A program made the position numbers and the translations under genes. A DNA stretch of 64,000 nucleotides from Bifidobacterium aerophilum (GTDB lineage Bacteria; Actinomycetota; Actinomycetes; Actinomycetales; Bifidobacteriaceae): the NCBI RefSeq assembly GCF_010667685.1, contig NZ_WHZW01000005.1, positions 1 through 64,000 of the forward strand, read 5' to 3'. The notes under the pieces were generated by a model. That model did no database searches, was not told where the DNA came from, and saw only the letters and a program-made list of their open reading frames with translations. How positions within the stretch are numbered: position 1 is the stretch's first letter; every line of letters begins with the position of its first letter. Positions 45,365 through 54,157 of this stretch are shown here, in pieces.

Positions 45365-46708
45365 ATGACCGGAACGCCATCGCGCGAACCATTCGCCATC
45401 ACCCACGCATCCGTCATCACCGGCGACAGGGCCGGCACCACGCTTGAGGACACCACCATTCTCGTCGGGACCGCCGGCCGTATCGAACAGGTCGCGCCAA
45501 GCATCGCCACGCCGATCCCCGACGGATACCGCATGCTCGACGCGACCGGCAAAACCGTGATGCCGGGGCTCATCAACGCGCATGTCCACCTGTTCTCCGA
45601 CGGCCGGCCGCTCAACCCGAAAATGGCGACGCCTCGCGGCCAGCGCATCACCGCATCACTCATGCATTCGCCCATCGGCCGGCCGTATCTCAAGGCGCGC
45701 GCCAAGGCGAGCGTCACGACGCTGCTCAATTCGGGCGTCACCACGATCCGCACGTTGGGCGACGTCGGCTACGAGGCGGTCGAACTGCGCGACATGATCG
45801 GCGACGGCCGCATGGCCGGCCCGCGTATCCTCGCGTCCGGGCCGCTACTGGCGGTTCCCGAAGGTCACGGCGCTCCCCTGATCGCGCTGACCGGCGAGAC
45901 ACCGGACGACATGGCGCGCAATGCGCGCACGAATCTTGGGCACGGCTCGAACGCGATCAAGATCGCGGCGACCGGCGGCGTGACCGACGCGCAACGGCTC
46001 GGCGAAGCCGGCAGTCCGCAGATGGACGTCGATCGGATGCGCGCGATCTGCGACGTGGCCCATGAGTCCGGCGTGATCGTCGCCGCGCACGCGCAAAGTC
46101 CGGAAGGCGTCAGGCTCGCACTGCTGGCCGGCGTGGACACGATCGAGCACGGCAGCGAACTCGACCCGTCGATGATCGAGCTGTTCCGGCACAACCCGCA
46201 TGCGCTGCGCGGATGGTCGGCGCTGGTGCCGACGCTGTCGGCCGGTCTGCCGATGACGCTGATCGACCAACGGACGACCGGCATCACGGACATCCAGCTG
46301 GAGAACGCGCGCACGGTCGTGGCCGGCATGCTGGCCGGCGCGAACGACGCGCACGACGAGGGTTTGCGCGTAGGCGTCGGCACGGATACCGCGATGACGT
46401 TCGTGACGCAATACAACACATGGCGCGAGCTTGATCTGTTGGTCAAACGCGCCGGATTCACCGCGGCCGAGGCGATTCACGCGGCCACGTTGGGCAACGC
46501 GGAAATCCTTGGCGTGAGCGACGTGACCGGTTCGATCGAGACCGGCAAGGCGGCGGACCTGCTCGTGCTGGAAGGCGATCCGCTGCTCGACCTGCGCGTG
46601 CTCAAGACACCGGCGCTGGTCGTCGCCAATGGTTCGCCGGTCTGGCGGCCGAAGACACGCCGATTCGACGACATCGACGCCCTGCTCGACCGCGCCTATC
46701 GCGAATAA
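45365..46708 (+). CDS. Metal-dependent amidohydrolase (prolidase/imidazolonepropionase-like)
   Basis: TIM-barrel metallohydrolase of 447 residues. Metal ligands are visible: H73 and H75 in 'INAHVHLF', the bridging Lys in 'AIKIAATGG', His in 'VAAHAQSPEG' and 'TIEHGSEL', and Asp in 'GVGTDTAM'. A C-terminal 'ADLLVLEGDPLLDLRVL' closes the small beta domain, as in the Xaa-Pro/Xaa-Arg dipeptidase and aryldialkylphosphatase-like subgroup. The true substrate is unknown; a dipeptide or cyclic amide is plausible. AAAGGAG lies seven bases before the ATG. The MITE-like element follows its 3' end. Confidence 0.87.
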   Translation: MTGTPSREPFAITHASVITGDRAGTTLEDTTILVGTAGRIEQVAPSIATPIPDGYRMLDATGKTVMPGLINAHVHLFSDGRPLNPKMATPRGQRITASLMHSPIGRPYLKARAKASVTTLLNSGVTTIRTLGDVGYEAVELRDMIGDGRMAGPRILASGPLLAVPEGHGAPLIALTGETPDDMARNARTNLGHGSNAIKIAATGGVTDAQRLGEAGSPQMDVDRMRAICDVAHESGVIVAAHAQSPEGVRLALLAGVDTIEHGSELDPSMIELFRHNPHALRGWSALVPTLSAGLPMTLIDQRTTGITDIQLENARTVVAGMLAGANDAHDEGLRVGVGTDTAMTFVTQYNTWRELDLLVKRAGFTAAEAIHAATLGNAEILGVSDVTGSIETGKAADLLVLEGDPLLDLRVLKTPALVVANGSPVWRPKTRRFDDIDALLDRAYRE

Positions 46709-46781
46709 CCGTTGGCGCCGGATGGCGGGAGTCGGAATCGGCTTGCAGCCGATACCGCATTGTCGCGGCTCACGCCGCAGT

Positions 46782-46964
46782 ACCCCACCCGTCAGCTTCG
46801 CTGACACCCTTCCCTGAAAGGGGAGGGAAAGGTAGAAACACTTTATAGGCGAGGTGCGAGCCGACATGCGAGTCGACAACAGCGCGGACGAAGTCCCTGA
46901 AAGAGGCGCACAGCACTTCCCTCCCCTTTCAGGGGAGGGTGTCAGCGAAGCTGACGGGTGGGGT
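46782..46964. repeat. MITE-like element with 48-bp inverted arms
   Basis: Arms 46782-46829 and 46917-46964 are complementary over 48 bp with one mismatch, around an 87-base centre. Each arm contains two smaller palindromes (GTCAGC-TTC-GCTGAC and CCCCT-TTC-AGGGG). Weaker complementarity (GCGGC/GCCGC) continues outwards to about 46770 and 46986. There is no open reading frame inside. It fills the gap between two convergent genes (46709-47060), which holds nothing else visible. Confidence 0.8.
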
Positions 46965-47060
46965 GCCGTCGAGCGGCAAGGCCGCGAGACTCAACAAACA
47001 GCATCGCCCGCACATCAGTGCGGGCGATACCCATATCAAGGCGTCAATCGACCAGTCGCG

Positions 47061-47951
47061 TCAGATGTTGCCGCGCACGTGCTGGTCCGCCCACGACTGG
47101 GAATGGGTGAACGTGGCCGGGTCGGCGCTCACATTGCCGTGCGGGTCGTGCAGCGCGTCGATGGCTGCGAGCTCGGCGTCGGTCAGGTCGAAGTTCGCGC
47201 TGGCGAGATTCGCCTTCATGCGTTCGACGTGCTTGGACTTCGGGATGATGATGCGCCCTTCCTGCGTATGCCAGCGCAGCACGACCTGCGCCGGGGTGAC
47301 GCCGTGCGCCTTTGCGGCCGCGACGACCGGCTCGGATTCGATGTCCTTGCCGTGGCCGAGCGGACTGTACGCCTCCGCGACGATGCCGTGCTCCCTGCAG
47401 AACGCGAGGTTGCCCGGCTGACTGAAGTGCGGATGGACCTCGATCTGGTTGACGGCCGGGGTTTCGCCGGAATCGTCGATCACGCCGCGCAGGTGTTCGG
47501 GCAGGAAGTTGCTGACGGCCGGCACGCGGATCGCGCCTTCGTCACGCAGACGAAGCAGCGCCTGCCAGGTCTCCTTGTAGAAGCCGGCGGCGGCGAACGG
47601 CCAGTGGATCAGATACATGTCCACCACATCGACCTTGAGCTTGCGACGGGACTCGTCGAACGCGACCATCGCGGAATCGTAGCCCTGGTCGCAGTTGCGC
47701 AGCTTGGTGGTGACCCACACCTTGCCGGCCATGCCGGTGGCCTTGAGCGCATCGCCGACCTGTTCCTCGTTGTAGTAGGCGGCCGCGGTGTCGATGTGCC
47801 GGTAGCCGATCTCCAGCGCCTCCTCGACCGCACGTTGCGTGTCTTCGGGCGGAATCTGGAACGTGCCGAATCCGATCTGCGGGATCACCGAATGGAACTT
47901 GTCGTTCAACGTGATGTCGGGCGAACGGGTCACGTCGTCATTGTCAGCCAT
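47061..47951 (-). CDS. Aldo/keto reductase
   Basis: NADPH-dependent reductase of carbonyl compounds, of the 2,5-diketo-gluconate reductase-like group. The 296 residues hold the catalytic tetrad D54, Y59, K83 and H116 ('HIDTAAAYYNEE', 'WVTTKL', 'YLIHWP'), 'QIEVHPHFSQ', and the cofactor motif 'IIIPKSKHVERMKANLA'. The ATG at 47951 is five bases after AAAGGGG; an ATG one codon earlier is possible. Substrate is unknown. A promoter candidate lies upstream. Confidence 0.92.
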   Translation of the reverse strand: MADNDDVTRSPDITLNDKFHSVIPQIGFGTFQIPPEDTQRAVEEALEIGYRHIDTAAAYYNEEQVGDALKATGMAGKVWVTTKLRNCDQGYDSAMVAFDESRRKLKVDVVDMYLIHWPFAAAGFYKETWQALLRLRDEGAIRVPAVSNFLPEHLRGVIDDSGETPAVNQIEVHPHFSQPGNLAFCREHGIVAEAYSPLGHGKDIESEPVVAAAKAHGVTPAQVVLRWHTQEGRIIIPKSKHVERMKANLASANFDLTDAELAAIDALHDPHGNVSADPATFTHSQSWADQHVRGNI

Positions 47952-47991
47952 CATTGCCCCTTTCAGCATGATTGAACATATCCGTTCCTAT

Positions 47992-48019
47992 GCTATACCT
48001 CATATGGCATACAAAACAA
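47992..48019 (-). promoter_or_regulatory. Candidate promoter of the aldo/keto reductase
   Basis: On the minus strand TTGTTT (48014-48019), a 16-base spacer, and TATAGC (47992-47997), about 40 bases before the start codon. Confidence 0.45.
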
Positions 48020-48073
48020 TGTATGACGTATCGGGACGCCGGCCAGCGGGCAATCGTCGACAAGGTCGATCGA

Positions 48074-48475
48074 TCACCGCGGCCGATCGATCCTGCTGAC
48101 CGGATGGGCGATCAGGTCACGTTCGATCCACGCCATCACCAGATCGGCGAGACGGTTCACCTCCTCGTCGCTCAGCGCGCGGCCTTTGGGAATATGATGC
48201 CATTTCTCGATGCATCCGCGACAGCAGGTCGCGGTCGCATGCTGCGCGGTGAATACCGGATGTCCGCGCCACGGCGTCTGCCGACCGTCGTTGCGCGGTT
48301 GCGCGTCCCCCACCCGCGAGCGCAGCATGTCGCGCGCATGCCGGTCGATCACGACCCGCCCCTTCGCCCTGGCGTACGCGCGATCCCGTTCGTCGAGCGT
48401 GAATTTCGCCCGGAACGCGGAATGCGACAGGCGTTCCAGCGTCTCAGACACCCACTCGGATTCGTATCCAGTCAT
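48074..48475 (-). CDS. DUF4186 protein
   Basis: A 133-residue protein of the uncharacterised DUF4186 family. The signature is unmistakable: 'RPRNDGRQTPWRGHPVF'-like sequence (here 'QPRNDGRQTPWRGHPVF'), 'AQHATATCCRGCIEKWH' and 'IPKGRALSDEE'. The HATATCCRGC stretch with a His and two or three Cys could bind a metal. Start is ATG 48475, with an alternative two codons earlier. It lies downstream of the 3' end of dnaE's neighbour region; no partner suggests a function. Confidence 0.88.
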   Translation of the reverse strand: MTGYESEWVSETLERLSHSAFRAKFTLDERDRAYARAKGRVVIDRHARDMLRSRVGDAQPRNDGRQTPWRGHPVFTAQHATATCCRGCIEKWHHIPKGRALSDEEVNRLADLVMAWIERDLIAHPVSRIDRPR

Positions 48476-48559
48476 GACCATTCACCACGACGACGGTGTA
48501 GCATGCCAGCGACCGCAACGCAGGAAGTCAGTCGCATGACGGACGGCGCATGGCATCGC

Positions 48560-51500
48560 CTACGCCGCAGGCAGGCAGCTGGGACCGAACAGGCTCTTGA
48601 TGTCGGCGAACAGCGTCGTGTCCCGTTTGACGCGGAACCGGTCGCCGAACGTGAGCACCTGCGCGTTGCCCTCGTCATCGACGATGGCGAGCTGCACCTC
48701 GCATACGCCGGGGTGTGCGTGGAGCACCTGCGCCAAACGGTTCACGTTGCCGCGGCTGAGCGCCATGTTCGGCAGCGTGAGGACAAGCGGCCGTTCGTCG
48801 GCCGCCTCCAGCGTCGCCGTCTGCATTTCGGTGGCACGCAGGCTCACGGTCTCGTCGCGCACCTCCACCTGACCGCGGATCTGCACGATCGAGTCGACGA
48901 TGAGTTCGGAGAACGCAGCCTCGTACACCTTGCCGAAGAACATGCACTGGATCGAGCTTTCCATGTCCTCGACGGTGACGATCGCCCATGCGTTGCCCTT
49001 CTTGGACACGCGCCGGTCCACGCCGGTGATGAGGCCGGCGATCGTGATCTGCTGGCCGTCGCCCATGGTCTTCGCACGGTCGATCAGATGCGCGATCGAC
49101 ATTTCGCGCAGTCCGGCCAGCACCGACTGCATGCCGCTGAGCGGATGGTCGGACACATACAGGCCCAGCATCTCCCGTTCGAAGTTGAGCTTGGTCTTCT
49201 TGTCCCATTCCTCGATGTCGGGCACGGTGACGGCCGCGTCTCCCATCGCCTCCGCTCCCCCGTCGTCATCGTCGGCGAACAGGTCGAACTGTCCTTCGGC
49301 CTGCTTGCGTTTGAGTCCGACGACGGAGTCGATCGCCGCCCCGTGGATCTCGTACAGGGCGCGGCGGTTCGGGTCGATGGAGTCGAACGCCCCGGCCTTG
49401 ATCAGCGATTCGATCATGCGCCGGTTCAGCGCGCTCAGCGGCACGCGTCTGATGAAGTCCATGAAGTTCACGTATTTGCCGCGCGGGCCGTTGCGCTCGG
49501 CGATGATGTCCTTGACGGGGGCCTCGCCGACGTTGCGGATGGCGCCAAGGCCGAAACGCACGACGTCGCCTACGGCGGAGTACTCGTACACCGATTCGTT
49601 GACGTCCGGCGAGAGCACCTGGATGCCCATGCGGCGGGCCTCGCCCAGATACAGCGCGGTCTTGTCCTTGTTGGTGGACGCGCCCTGCAGCAGGGCGGCC
49701 ATGAACTCGACCGGGTAATGGGTCTTCAGATACGCGGTCCAATACGAGATCAGACCATAGGCCGCGGAATGCGCCTTGTTGAACGCATAGCCGGAGAACG
49801 GGACCAGGATCTCCCAGATCGCCTCGGCCGCCTCCTCGGAATAGCCGTGCTCCTTCATGCCGGCGAAGAACGGCACCTTCTCCTTGGCCAGCACCTCCGG
49901 CTTCTTCTTGCCCATGGCTCGTCGCAGCACGTCGGCCTTGCCGAGCGAGTAGCCGGCGAGGATACGCGCGGCCGACTGCACCTGCTCCTGGTAGATGATC
50001 AGGCCGTAGGTTTCGTCGAGCACCTGTTTGAGCGGTTCGTCAAGCTCGGGATGGATCGGGGTGATGCGCTGCAGGCCGTTCTTGCGCTTGGCGTAGTTGG
50101 TGTGCGACTCCATCGACATCGGGCCCGGTCGGTACAGGGCGATCAGTGCGGAGATATCGTTGAAGTTGGTCGGCTTAAGGGTTCGCAGCAGCGAGCGCAT
50201 GCCGTCGCCATCGAGCTGGAAGACGCCCAGGGTGTCGCCGCGCGACAGCAGTTCGTAGGTCTCCTTGTCGTCAAGCGGGATCTTGGTATGGTCGATCTTG
50301 CCTTTCCCGTTGAGTTCGATGTTGCGCAGCGTGTCGCGGATGGTCGTGAGGTTGGACAGGCCGAGGAAGTCCATCTTGACCAGACCCAGCGTTTCGCAGG
50401 TATGGTATTCGAACGTGGTGGTGACGGTGCCGTCGACTCGTTCGAGCAACGGCGACGTGTCGGTGATCGGCTCGGAACCCATGATCGTGGCGCACGCGTG
50501 CACGCCGGTCTGGCGGATCAGCCCCTCGATGCCCTTGGCTTCCTCGGTGACGCGCCTGACGTCGGGATCGGCGTCGTAGAGCTCGCGGAACTCACGCGCC
50601 TCGGCGTACCGTTTCGCGTTCGGGTCGAAGATGTCGTGCAGGCTGATGTCCTTGCCGCCGGTTGCCGCCGGGGGCAGCGCCTTGGTGACCTTTTCGCCCA
50701 TCGAGAACTCATAGCCCATGATTCGGGCGGAGTCCTTGAGCGCCTGCTTGGTCTTGATGGTGCCGTAGATCACGCACTGGGCCACCTTGTCGTGGCCGTA
50801 TTTGTCGGCGACGTACTCGAGGACGTGCGCGCGCCCGTCCGGGTCGAAGTCGACGTCGATATCGGGCAGGGAGACGCGTTCCGGGTTGAGGAAGCGTTCG
50901 AAGATCAGACCGTGCTGGATCGGGTCGAGTTCGGTGATGCCCATCGCATAGGCGACCATCGCGCCTGCCGCGGATCCTCGGCCCGGCCCCACCATCACGC
51001 CGTGCGTCTTGGCCCAGTTGATGTAGTCGGCGACGACGAGGAAGTAGCCGCAGAACTGCATCTGGCAGATCACGCCGCATTCGTAGTCGGCCTGCTTGAG
51101 CACGTTGATCGGCACGTCGCCGTCGTAGCGCTTCTCAAGGCCTTCCTCGACCTTCTTGAGGAACAGCGAGGTCTCGTCCCAGCCTTCGGGGCATGCGAAC
51201 TGCGGCATGAACGCGCCGTCCTCGTGGTCGTCGAACATGACGTTGCAGCGTTCGGCGATCTCCAGCGTGTTGTCGCAGGCTTCGGGCAGGTCCTTGAACA
51301 GTTCGCGCATCTGCTCGGCGGATTTGATGTAGTAGCCCGAGCCGTCGAACTTGAAGCGGTCCGGATCGTCGAGTCGGCTTCCCGAGTTGATGCACAGCAT
51401 CGCGTCCTGCGCGTCCTTGTCCTCTTCGAGCACGTAATGCGAGTCGTTGGTGGCGAGCAGCGGCGCATTGAGCTTCTTCGCGATGGTGAGCAGGTCCTTG

Positions 51501-52114
51501 GTGACCTGCGTCTCGATCCTCAGGCCGTGGTCCATCAGTTCGATGTAGAAGTTGTCGCGTCCGAAGATGTCCTGCAGTTCGCCGGCGGCGCGCAATGCCT
51601 CGTCGAACTGGCCTAGGCGCAGACGGGTCTGGATGATGCCCGACGGGCATCCGGAGGATGCGATCACGCCCTTGGAGTACGTGGCGAGCACCTCCTTGTC
51701 CATACGCGGGTAGCGGGCCACGCGTCCTTCGAGGTTGGCCACCGAAGAGGCCTTCATCAGGTTGACGAGGCCTTCGTCGTTTTCGGCCCACATGGTCAGG
51801 TGGGTGATCAGACCGCCGCCGGACACGTCGTCGGAGCGTTGCGCCTCGGTGCCCCAGTGCACGCGGGACTTGTCCTGACGCGCGGTCTCCGGCGTCACGT
51901 ACGCCTCGATGCCGATGATCGGCTTGACGTCGGCCGCCACCGCGGCGCTCCACATCTCATAGGCGCCGTGCATGTTGCCGTGGTCGGTGATGCCCACGGC
52001 GGGCATGCCGAGTTCCTTGACGCGCTTTACCAGAGCCGGGATTTTCGATGCGCCGTCCAACAGCGAATAGTGCGTGTGATTGTGCAGATGTACGAAGTTT
52101 CCCGATTCAGCCAT
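48560..52114 (-). CDS. dnaE: DNA polymerase III alpha subunit DnaE
   Basis: Replicative polymerase. The 1184 residues begin with a PHP domain ('HLHNHTHYSLLDG', about 9-21), then the polymerase palm with catalytic acids in 'PDIDVDFDPDGR' (417-428), 'GPGRGSAAG', fingers and a tandem helix-hairpin region, a C-terminal OB domain ('ITIAGLITGVDRRVSKKGNAWAIVTVED') and a tail of about 150 residues. It is the DnaE1 type, not PolC. The PHP metal ligands look intact, so it may keep proofreading or pyrophosphatase activity. AAGG precedes the ATG by eight bases. It lies at the end of the ftsZ-divIVA-lspA-rluD block, as in mycobacteria. Confidence 0.96.
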   Translation of the reverse strand: MAESGNFVHLHNHTHYSLLDGASKIPALVKRVKELGMPAVGITDHGNMHGAYEMWSAAVAADVKPIIGIEAYVTPETARQDKSRVHWGTEAQRSDDVSGGGLITHLTMWAENDEGLVNLMKASSVANLEGRVARYPRMDKEVLATYSKGVIASSGCPSGIIQTRLRLGQFDEALRAAGELQDIFGRDNFYIELMDHGLRIETQVTKDLLTIAKKLNAPLLATNDSHYVLEEDKDAQDAMLCINSGSRLDDPDRFKFDGSGYYIKSAEQMRELFKDLPEACDNTLEIAERCNVMFDDHEDGAFMPQFACPEGWDETSLFLKKVEEGLEKRYDGDVPINVLKQADYECGVICQMQFCGYFLVVADYINWAKTHGVMVGPGRGSAAGAMVAYAMGITELDPIQHGLIFERFLNPERVSLPDIDVDFDPDGRAHVLEYVADKYGHDKVAQCVIYGTIKTKQALKDSARIMGYEFSMGEKVTKALPPAATGGKDISLHDIFDPNAKRYAEAREFRELYDADPDVRRVTEEAKGIEGLIRQTGVHACATIMGSEPITDTSPLLERVDGTVTTTFEYHTCETLGLVKMDFLGLSNLTTIRDTLRNIELNGKGKIDHTKIPLDDKETYELLSRGDTLGVFQLDGDGMRSLLRTLKPTNFNDISALIALYRPGPMSMESHTNYAKRKNGLQRITPIHPELDEPLKQVLDETYGLIIYQEQVQSAARILAGYSLGKADVLRRAMGKKKPEVLAKEKVPFFAGMKEHGYSEEAAEAIWEILVPFSGYAFNKAHSAAYGLISYWTAYLKTHYPVEFMAALLQGASTNKDKTALYLGEARRMGIQVLSPDVNESVYEYSAVGDVVRFGLGAIRNVGEAPVKDIIAERNGPRGKYVNFMDFIRRVPLSALNRRMIESLIKAGAFDSIDPNRRALYEIHGAAIDSVVGLKRKQAEGQFDLFADDDDGGAEAMGDAAVTVPDIEEWDKKTKLNFEREMLGLYVSDHPLSGMQSVLAGLREMSIAHLIDRAKTMGDGQQITIAGLITGVDRRVSKKGNAWAIVTVEDMESSIQCMFFGKVYEAAFSELIVDSIVQIRGQVEVRDETVSLRATEMQTATLEAADERPLVLTLPNMALSRGNVNRLAQVLHAHPGVCEVQLAIVDDEGNAQVLTFGDRFRVKRDTTLFADIKSLFGPSCLPAA

Positions 52115-52353
52115 GTGACCAACCTTACCGTATGGCCTCGCTTGGGACGTTTCAGGGGGAACCGCACACGACGGCATCGCATACGACACGCCCGGATTCA
52201 CCGTCGGAACCGGGACACGCCCGGACTGTGGATAACCGGGTACCTTTCGACCACATGTCCCGTTCCGGCTTGTCTACGCGAACGGTCGTCGTCGAAGATG
52301 GTCTCACCGTCATGAGAAGTCCAGTGACGGCATCCGCAGGGAAAGGATCTCCG

Positions 52354-52686
52354 ATGAATGCCGATCAGAGTGCCGGGCACGATATGCGGGGTCGCTCGGG
52401 CGCGGTGACTCCCGTGCCGCTGCCCGCACGCGGCAATGCCGCACGCGTCATCGGCGCGGTGCTGATGGGGGCGGGCGTGATATTCGCGCTTGCCGTGCTC
52501 GCCGGCATGGCGTATCTGCGCCGAGGCGTCTATGATCCGACGGATGTGTTGGCGCTGTTGTTCGTATGCGTGTCGGTCATGGCCTCCCCGGTCTGTCTGA
52601 TCACGGGGGTCATCGTTTCGGCCATCGCTGCCGCATCAGGTCGAGCGCATGCGCGAGATCGGCCGGAACCTGCGATTCGACCGTAG
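52354..52686 (+). CDS. Small two-helix membrane protein
   Basis: A 110-residue protein with an N-terminal polar segment and two hydrophobic stretches (about 32-52 'VIGAVLMGAGVIFALAVLAGM' and about 66-93). Start is ATG 52354 with AAAGGA six bases upstream. Its 3' end runs 77 bases into the convergent rluD gene. No family is recognised. The good ribosome site and the membrane pattern support a real gene, but the overlap and short length lower confidence. The stretch 52115-52353 upstream shows no other feature I can support. Confidence 0.5.
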   Translation: MNADQSAGHDMRGRSGAVTPVPLPARGNAARVIGAVLMGAGVIFALAVLAGMAYLRRGVYDPTDVLALLFVCVSVMASPVCLITGVIVSAIAAASGRAHARDRPEPAIRP

Positions 52687-53536
52687 TCCACACGTGGGTG
52701 CGGGGATGGCGGAATTCGAGTTTCATCGCATGCAGCCACTGGCGTTCCAATCCCAGTTCGGCCGAAAGCACCGGGTTGGCGCCGTACATCGGATCGCCCA
52801 CCAGGGGATGGCCGATGGATGAGAAATGCACGCGGATCTGATGGGTGCGGCCCGTTTCCAGGTTCACAGAAACAAGCGTGGCTTCGCCGCCGAATCGTTC
52901 CATCACGTCCCAGTGGGTGATGGCGGGTTTGCCCGCCGGCGTCACGCAGAACCGGAAATCGGAGACCTTCGCGCGACCTATCGGGGCGTCGATGGTGGCC
53001 CTGTCCTCTTTCAGGCATCCCTGCACAAGCGCATGGTACGTCTTGCGCACCTCGTGTTCGGCGAACTGGCGACGCATTTCGACGTAGGCGAGATCCGACT
53101 TGCAGACCAGCATCAGTCCCGACGTGCCTACGTCGAGTCGGGACACGATGCCCTGCCGTCCGGCCGCGCCATACGAGGTGATATGGACGCCGCGCCTGAG
53201 CAGGCTGCCCAGCACGGTCGGACCGGTCCATCCCACCGAGGCATGGGCCGCCACGCCCACCGGCTTGTCTACGACGACGATGTCATCGTCCTCATAGACG
53301 ATGGCCATGTCGTCGGCGACCGGCTCAGGTTCGACCCGTTCCTCGACAAGGTCGAATTCCACGGTTTCCCCGGACATCAGCGTGCCGGATTTGGAGATGT
53401 CGCGGTCCAACACGCGCGCCTGGCCGCTTTCAATGAGATCGGCGGCTTTGGCGCGCGAAATGCCCAGCATTTTCGCTACGGCGACGTCGAATCGTTTGCC
53501 GACCAACGCGTCGGGAGCGGGAACCAGTCTGCTCAT
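52610..53536 (-). CDS. rluD: RluD-family 23S rRNA pseudouridine synthase
   Basis: Makes pseudouridines in helix 69 of 23S rRNA. The 308 residues have an N-terminal S4 domain (about 14-70, 'LVGKRFDVAVAKML') and a catalytic domain with 'VVDKPVGVAAHAS', the catalytic D135 in 'VSRLDVGTSGLML', 'VRKTYHALVQG' and 'ETGRTHQIRVHFSSIGHPLVGDPMYG'. Its ATG overlaps the lspA stop as ATGA. The 'GTSG' after RLD replaces the more common DTSG-type sequence. The lspA-rluD pair is a common actinobacterial arrangement. Confidence 0.93.
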   Translation of the reverse strand: MSRLVPAPDALVGKRFDVAVAKMLGISRAKAADLIESGQARVLDRDISKSGTLMSGETVEFDLVEERVEPEPVADDMAIVYEDDDIVVVDKPVGVAAHASVGWTGPTVLGSLLRRGVHITSYGAAGRQGIVSRLDVGTSGLMLVCKSDLAYVEMRRQFAEHEVRKTYHALVQGCLKEDRATIDAPIGRAKVSDFRFCVTPAGKPAITHWDVMERFGGEATLVSVNLETGRTHQIRVHFSSIGHPLVGDPMYGANPVLSAELGLERQWLHAMKLEFRHPRTHVWTTVESQVPADLAHALDLMRQRWPKR

Positions 53537-54135
53537 AGGCGCTCTCCGCCTTTCGACGAGTCCCTCCCGTCAATGACGTCGTCCTCGGACTTCGCTGCAC
53601 GGACTTCGGGAGCCGGCTTCGCGATGCCGGCGACCGGACCGTCACCGACCGACGCAAACGACGTGCCCATCATGATCAGCACGACGATTCCGACCCCGGC
53701 CAGCATGAGCCAGATATCCGCCACATTGCCGACGGACCATCCGTAATTCAGGAAATCCACGACCTTGCCGTTGAGGAACCCGTCCGCATAGGCGACGCGG
53801 TCGATGAGATTGCCGAACGCGCCGGCAAAGGCCAGCGCGAGAAACAGTGTCCACCGCATCGACGCCGTGCGCAGGGAGAGCACCGCCAACGCGACGCACG
53901 CCGCAATGGCGAGCATGGAGATCACCCATGTCATCGACGAGCCGAGTCCGAGCGACGCACCTGGATTATGCACGAGGGTCAATGACAGCAGCCCCGGAAT
54001 GACCGGTACCGTATGTCCGTCCGCAAGTACCGCCTGCGCCCAGAATTTCGTGAGCTGGTCGATGGCCAGCGCGACGGCCGCCACACATGCAAAGACGGCC
54101 ACGCGCGTGCGCGGCCGTCCCTGTCGAGTAGTCAT
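53533..54135 (-). CDS. lspA: Lipoprotein signal peptidase LspA
   Basis: Aspartyl protease of the membrane that removes signal peptides from prolipoproteins. The 200 residues have four membrane helices and the catalytic aspartates D112 ('GNLIDR') and D127 ('KVVDFLNYG'), with the substrate-binding 'NPGASLGL'. A C-terminal cytoplasmic tail of about 35 residues is charged and longer than in E. coli. It starts 22 bases after divIVA and is coupled to rluD. Confidence 0.94.
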   Translation of the reverse strand: MTTRQGRPRTRVAVFACVAAVALAIDQLTKFWAQAVLADGHTVPVIPGLLSLTLVHNPGASLGLGSSMTWVISMLAIAACVALAVLSLRTASMRWTLFLALAFAGAFGNLIDRVAYADGFLNGKVVDFLNYGWSVGNVADIWLMLAGVGIVVLIMMGTSFASVGDGPVAGIAKPAPEVRAAKSEDDVIDGRDSSKGGERL

Positions 54136-54157
54136 ATGAGAATACCCGTCCTGTGTC

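Noticed and set aside
47972..51616. About 1200-codon plus-strand open frame opposite dnaE
   Set aside because: It covers dnaE antisense with typical shadow composition (Val, Arg, Asp, His, Gly) and lacks motifs, despite its length.
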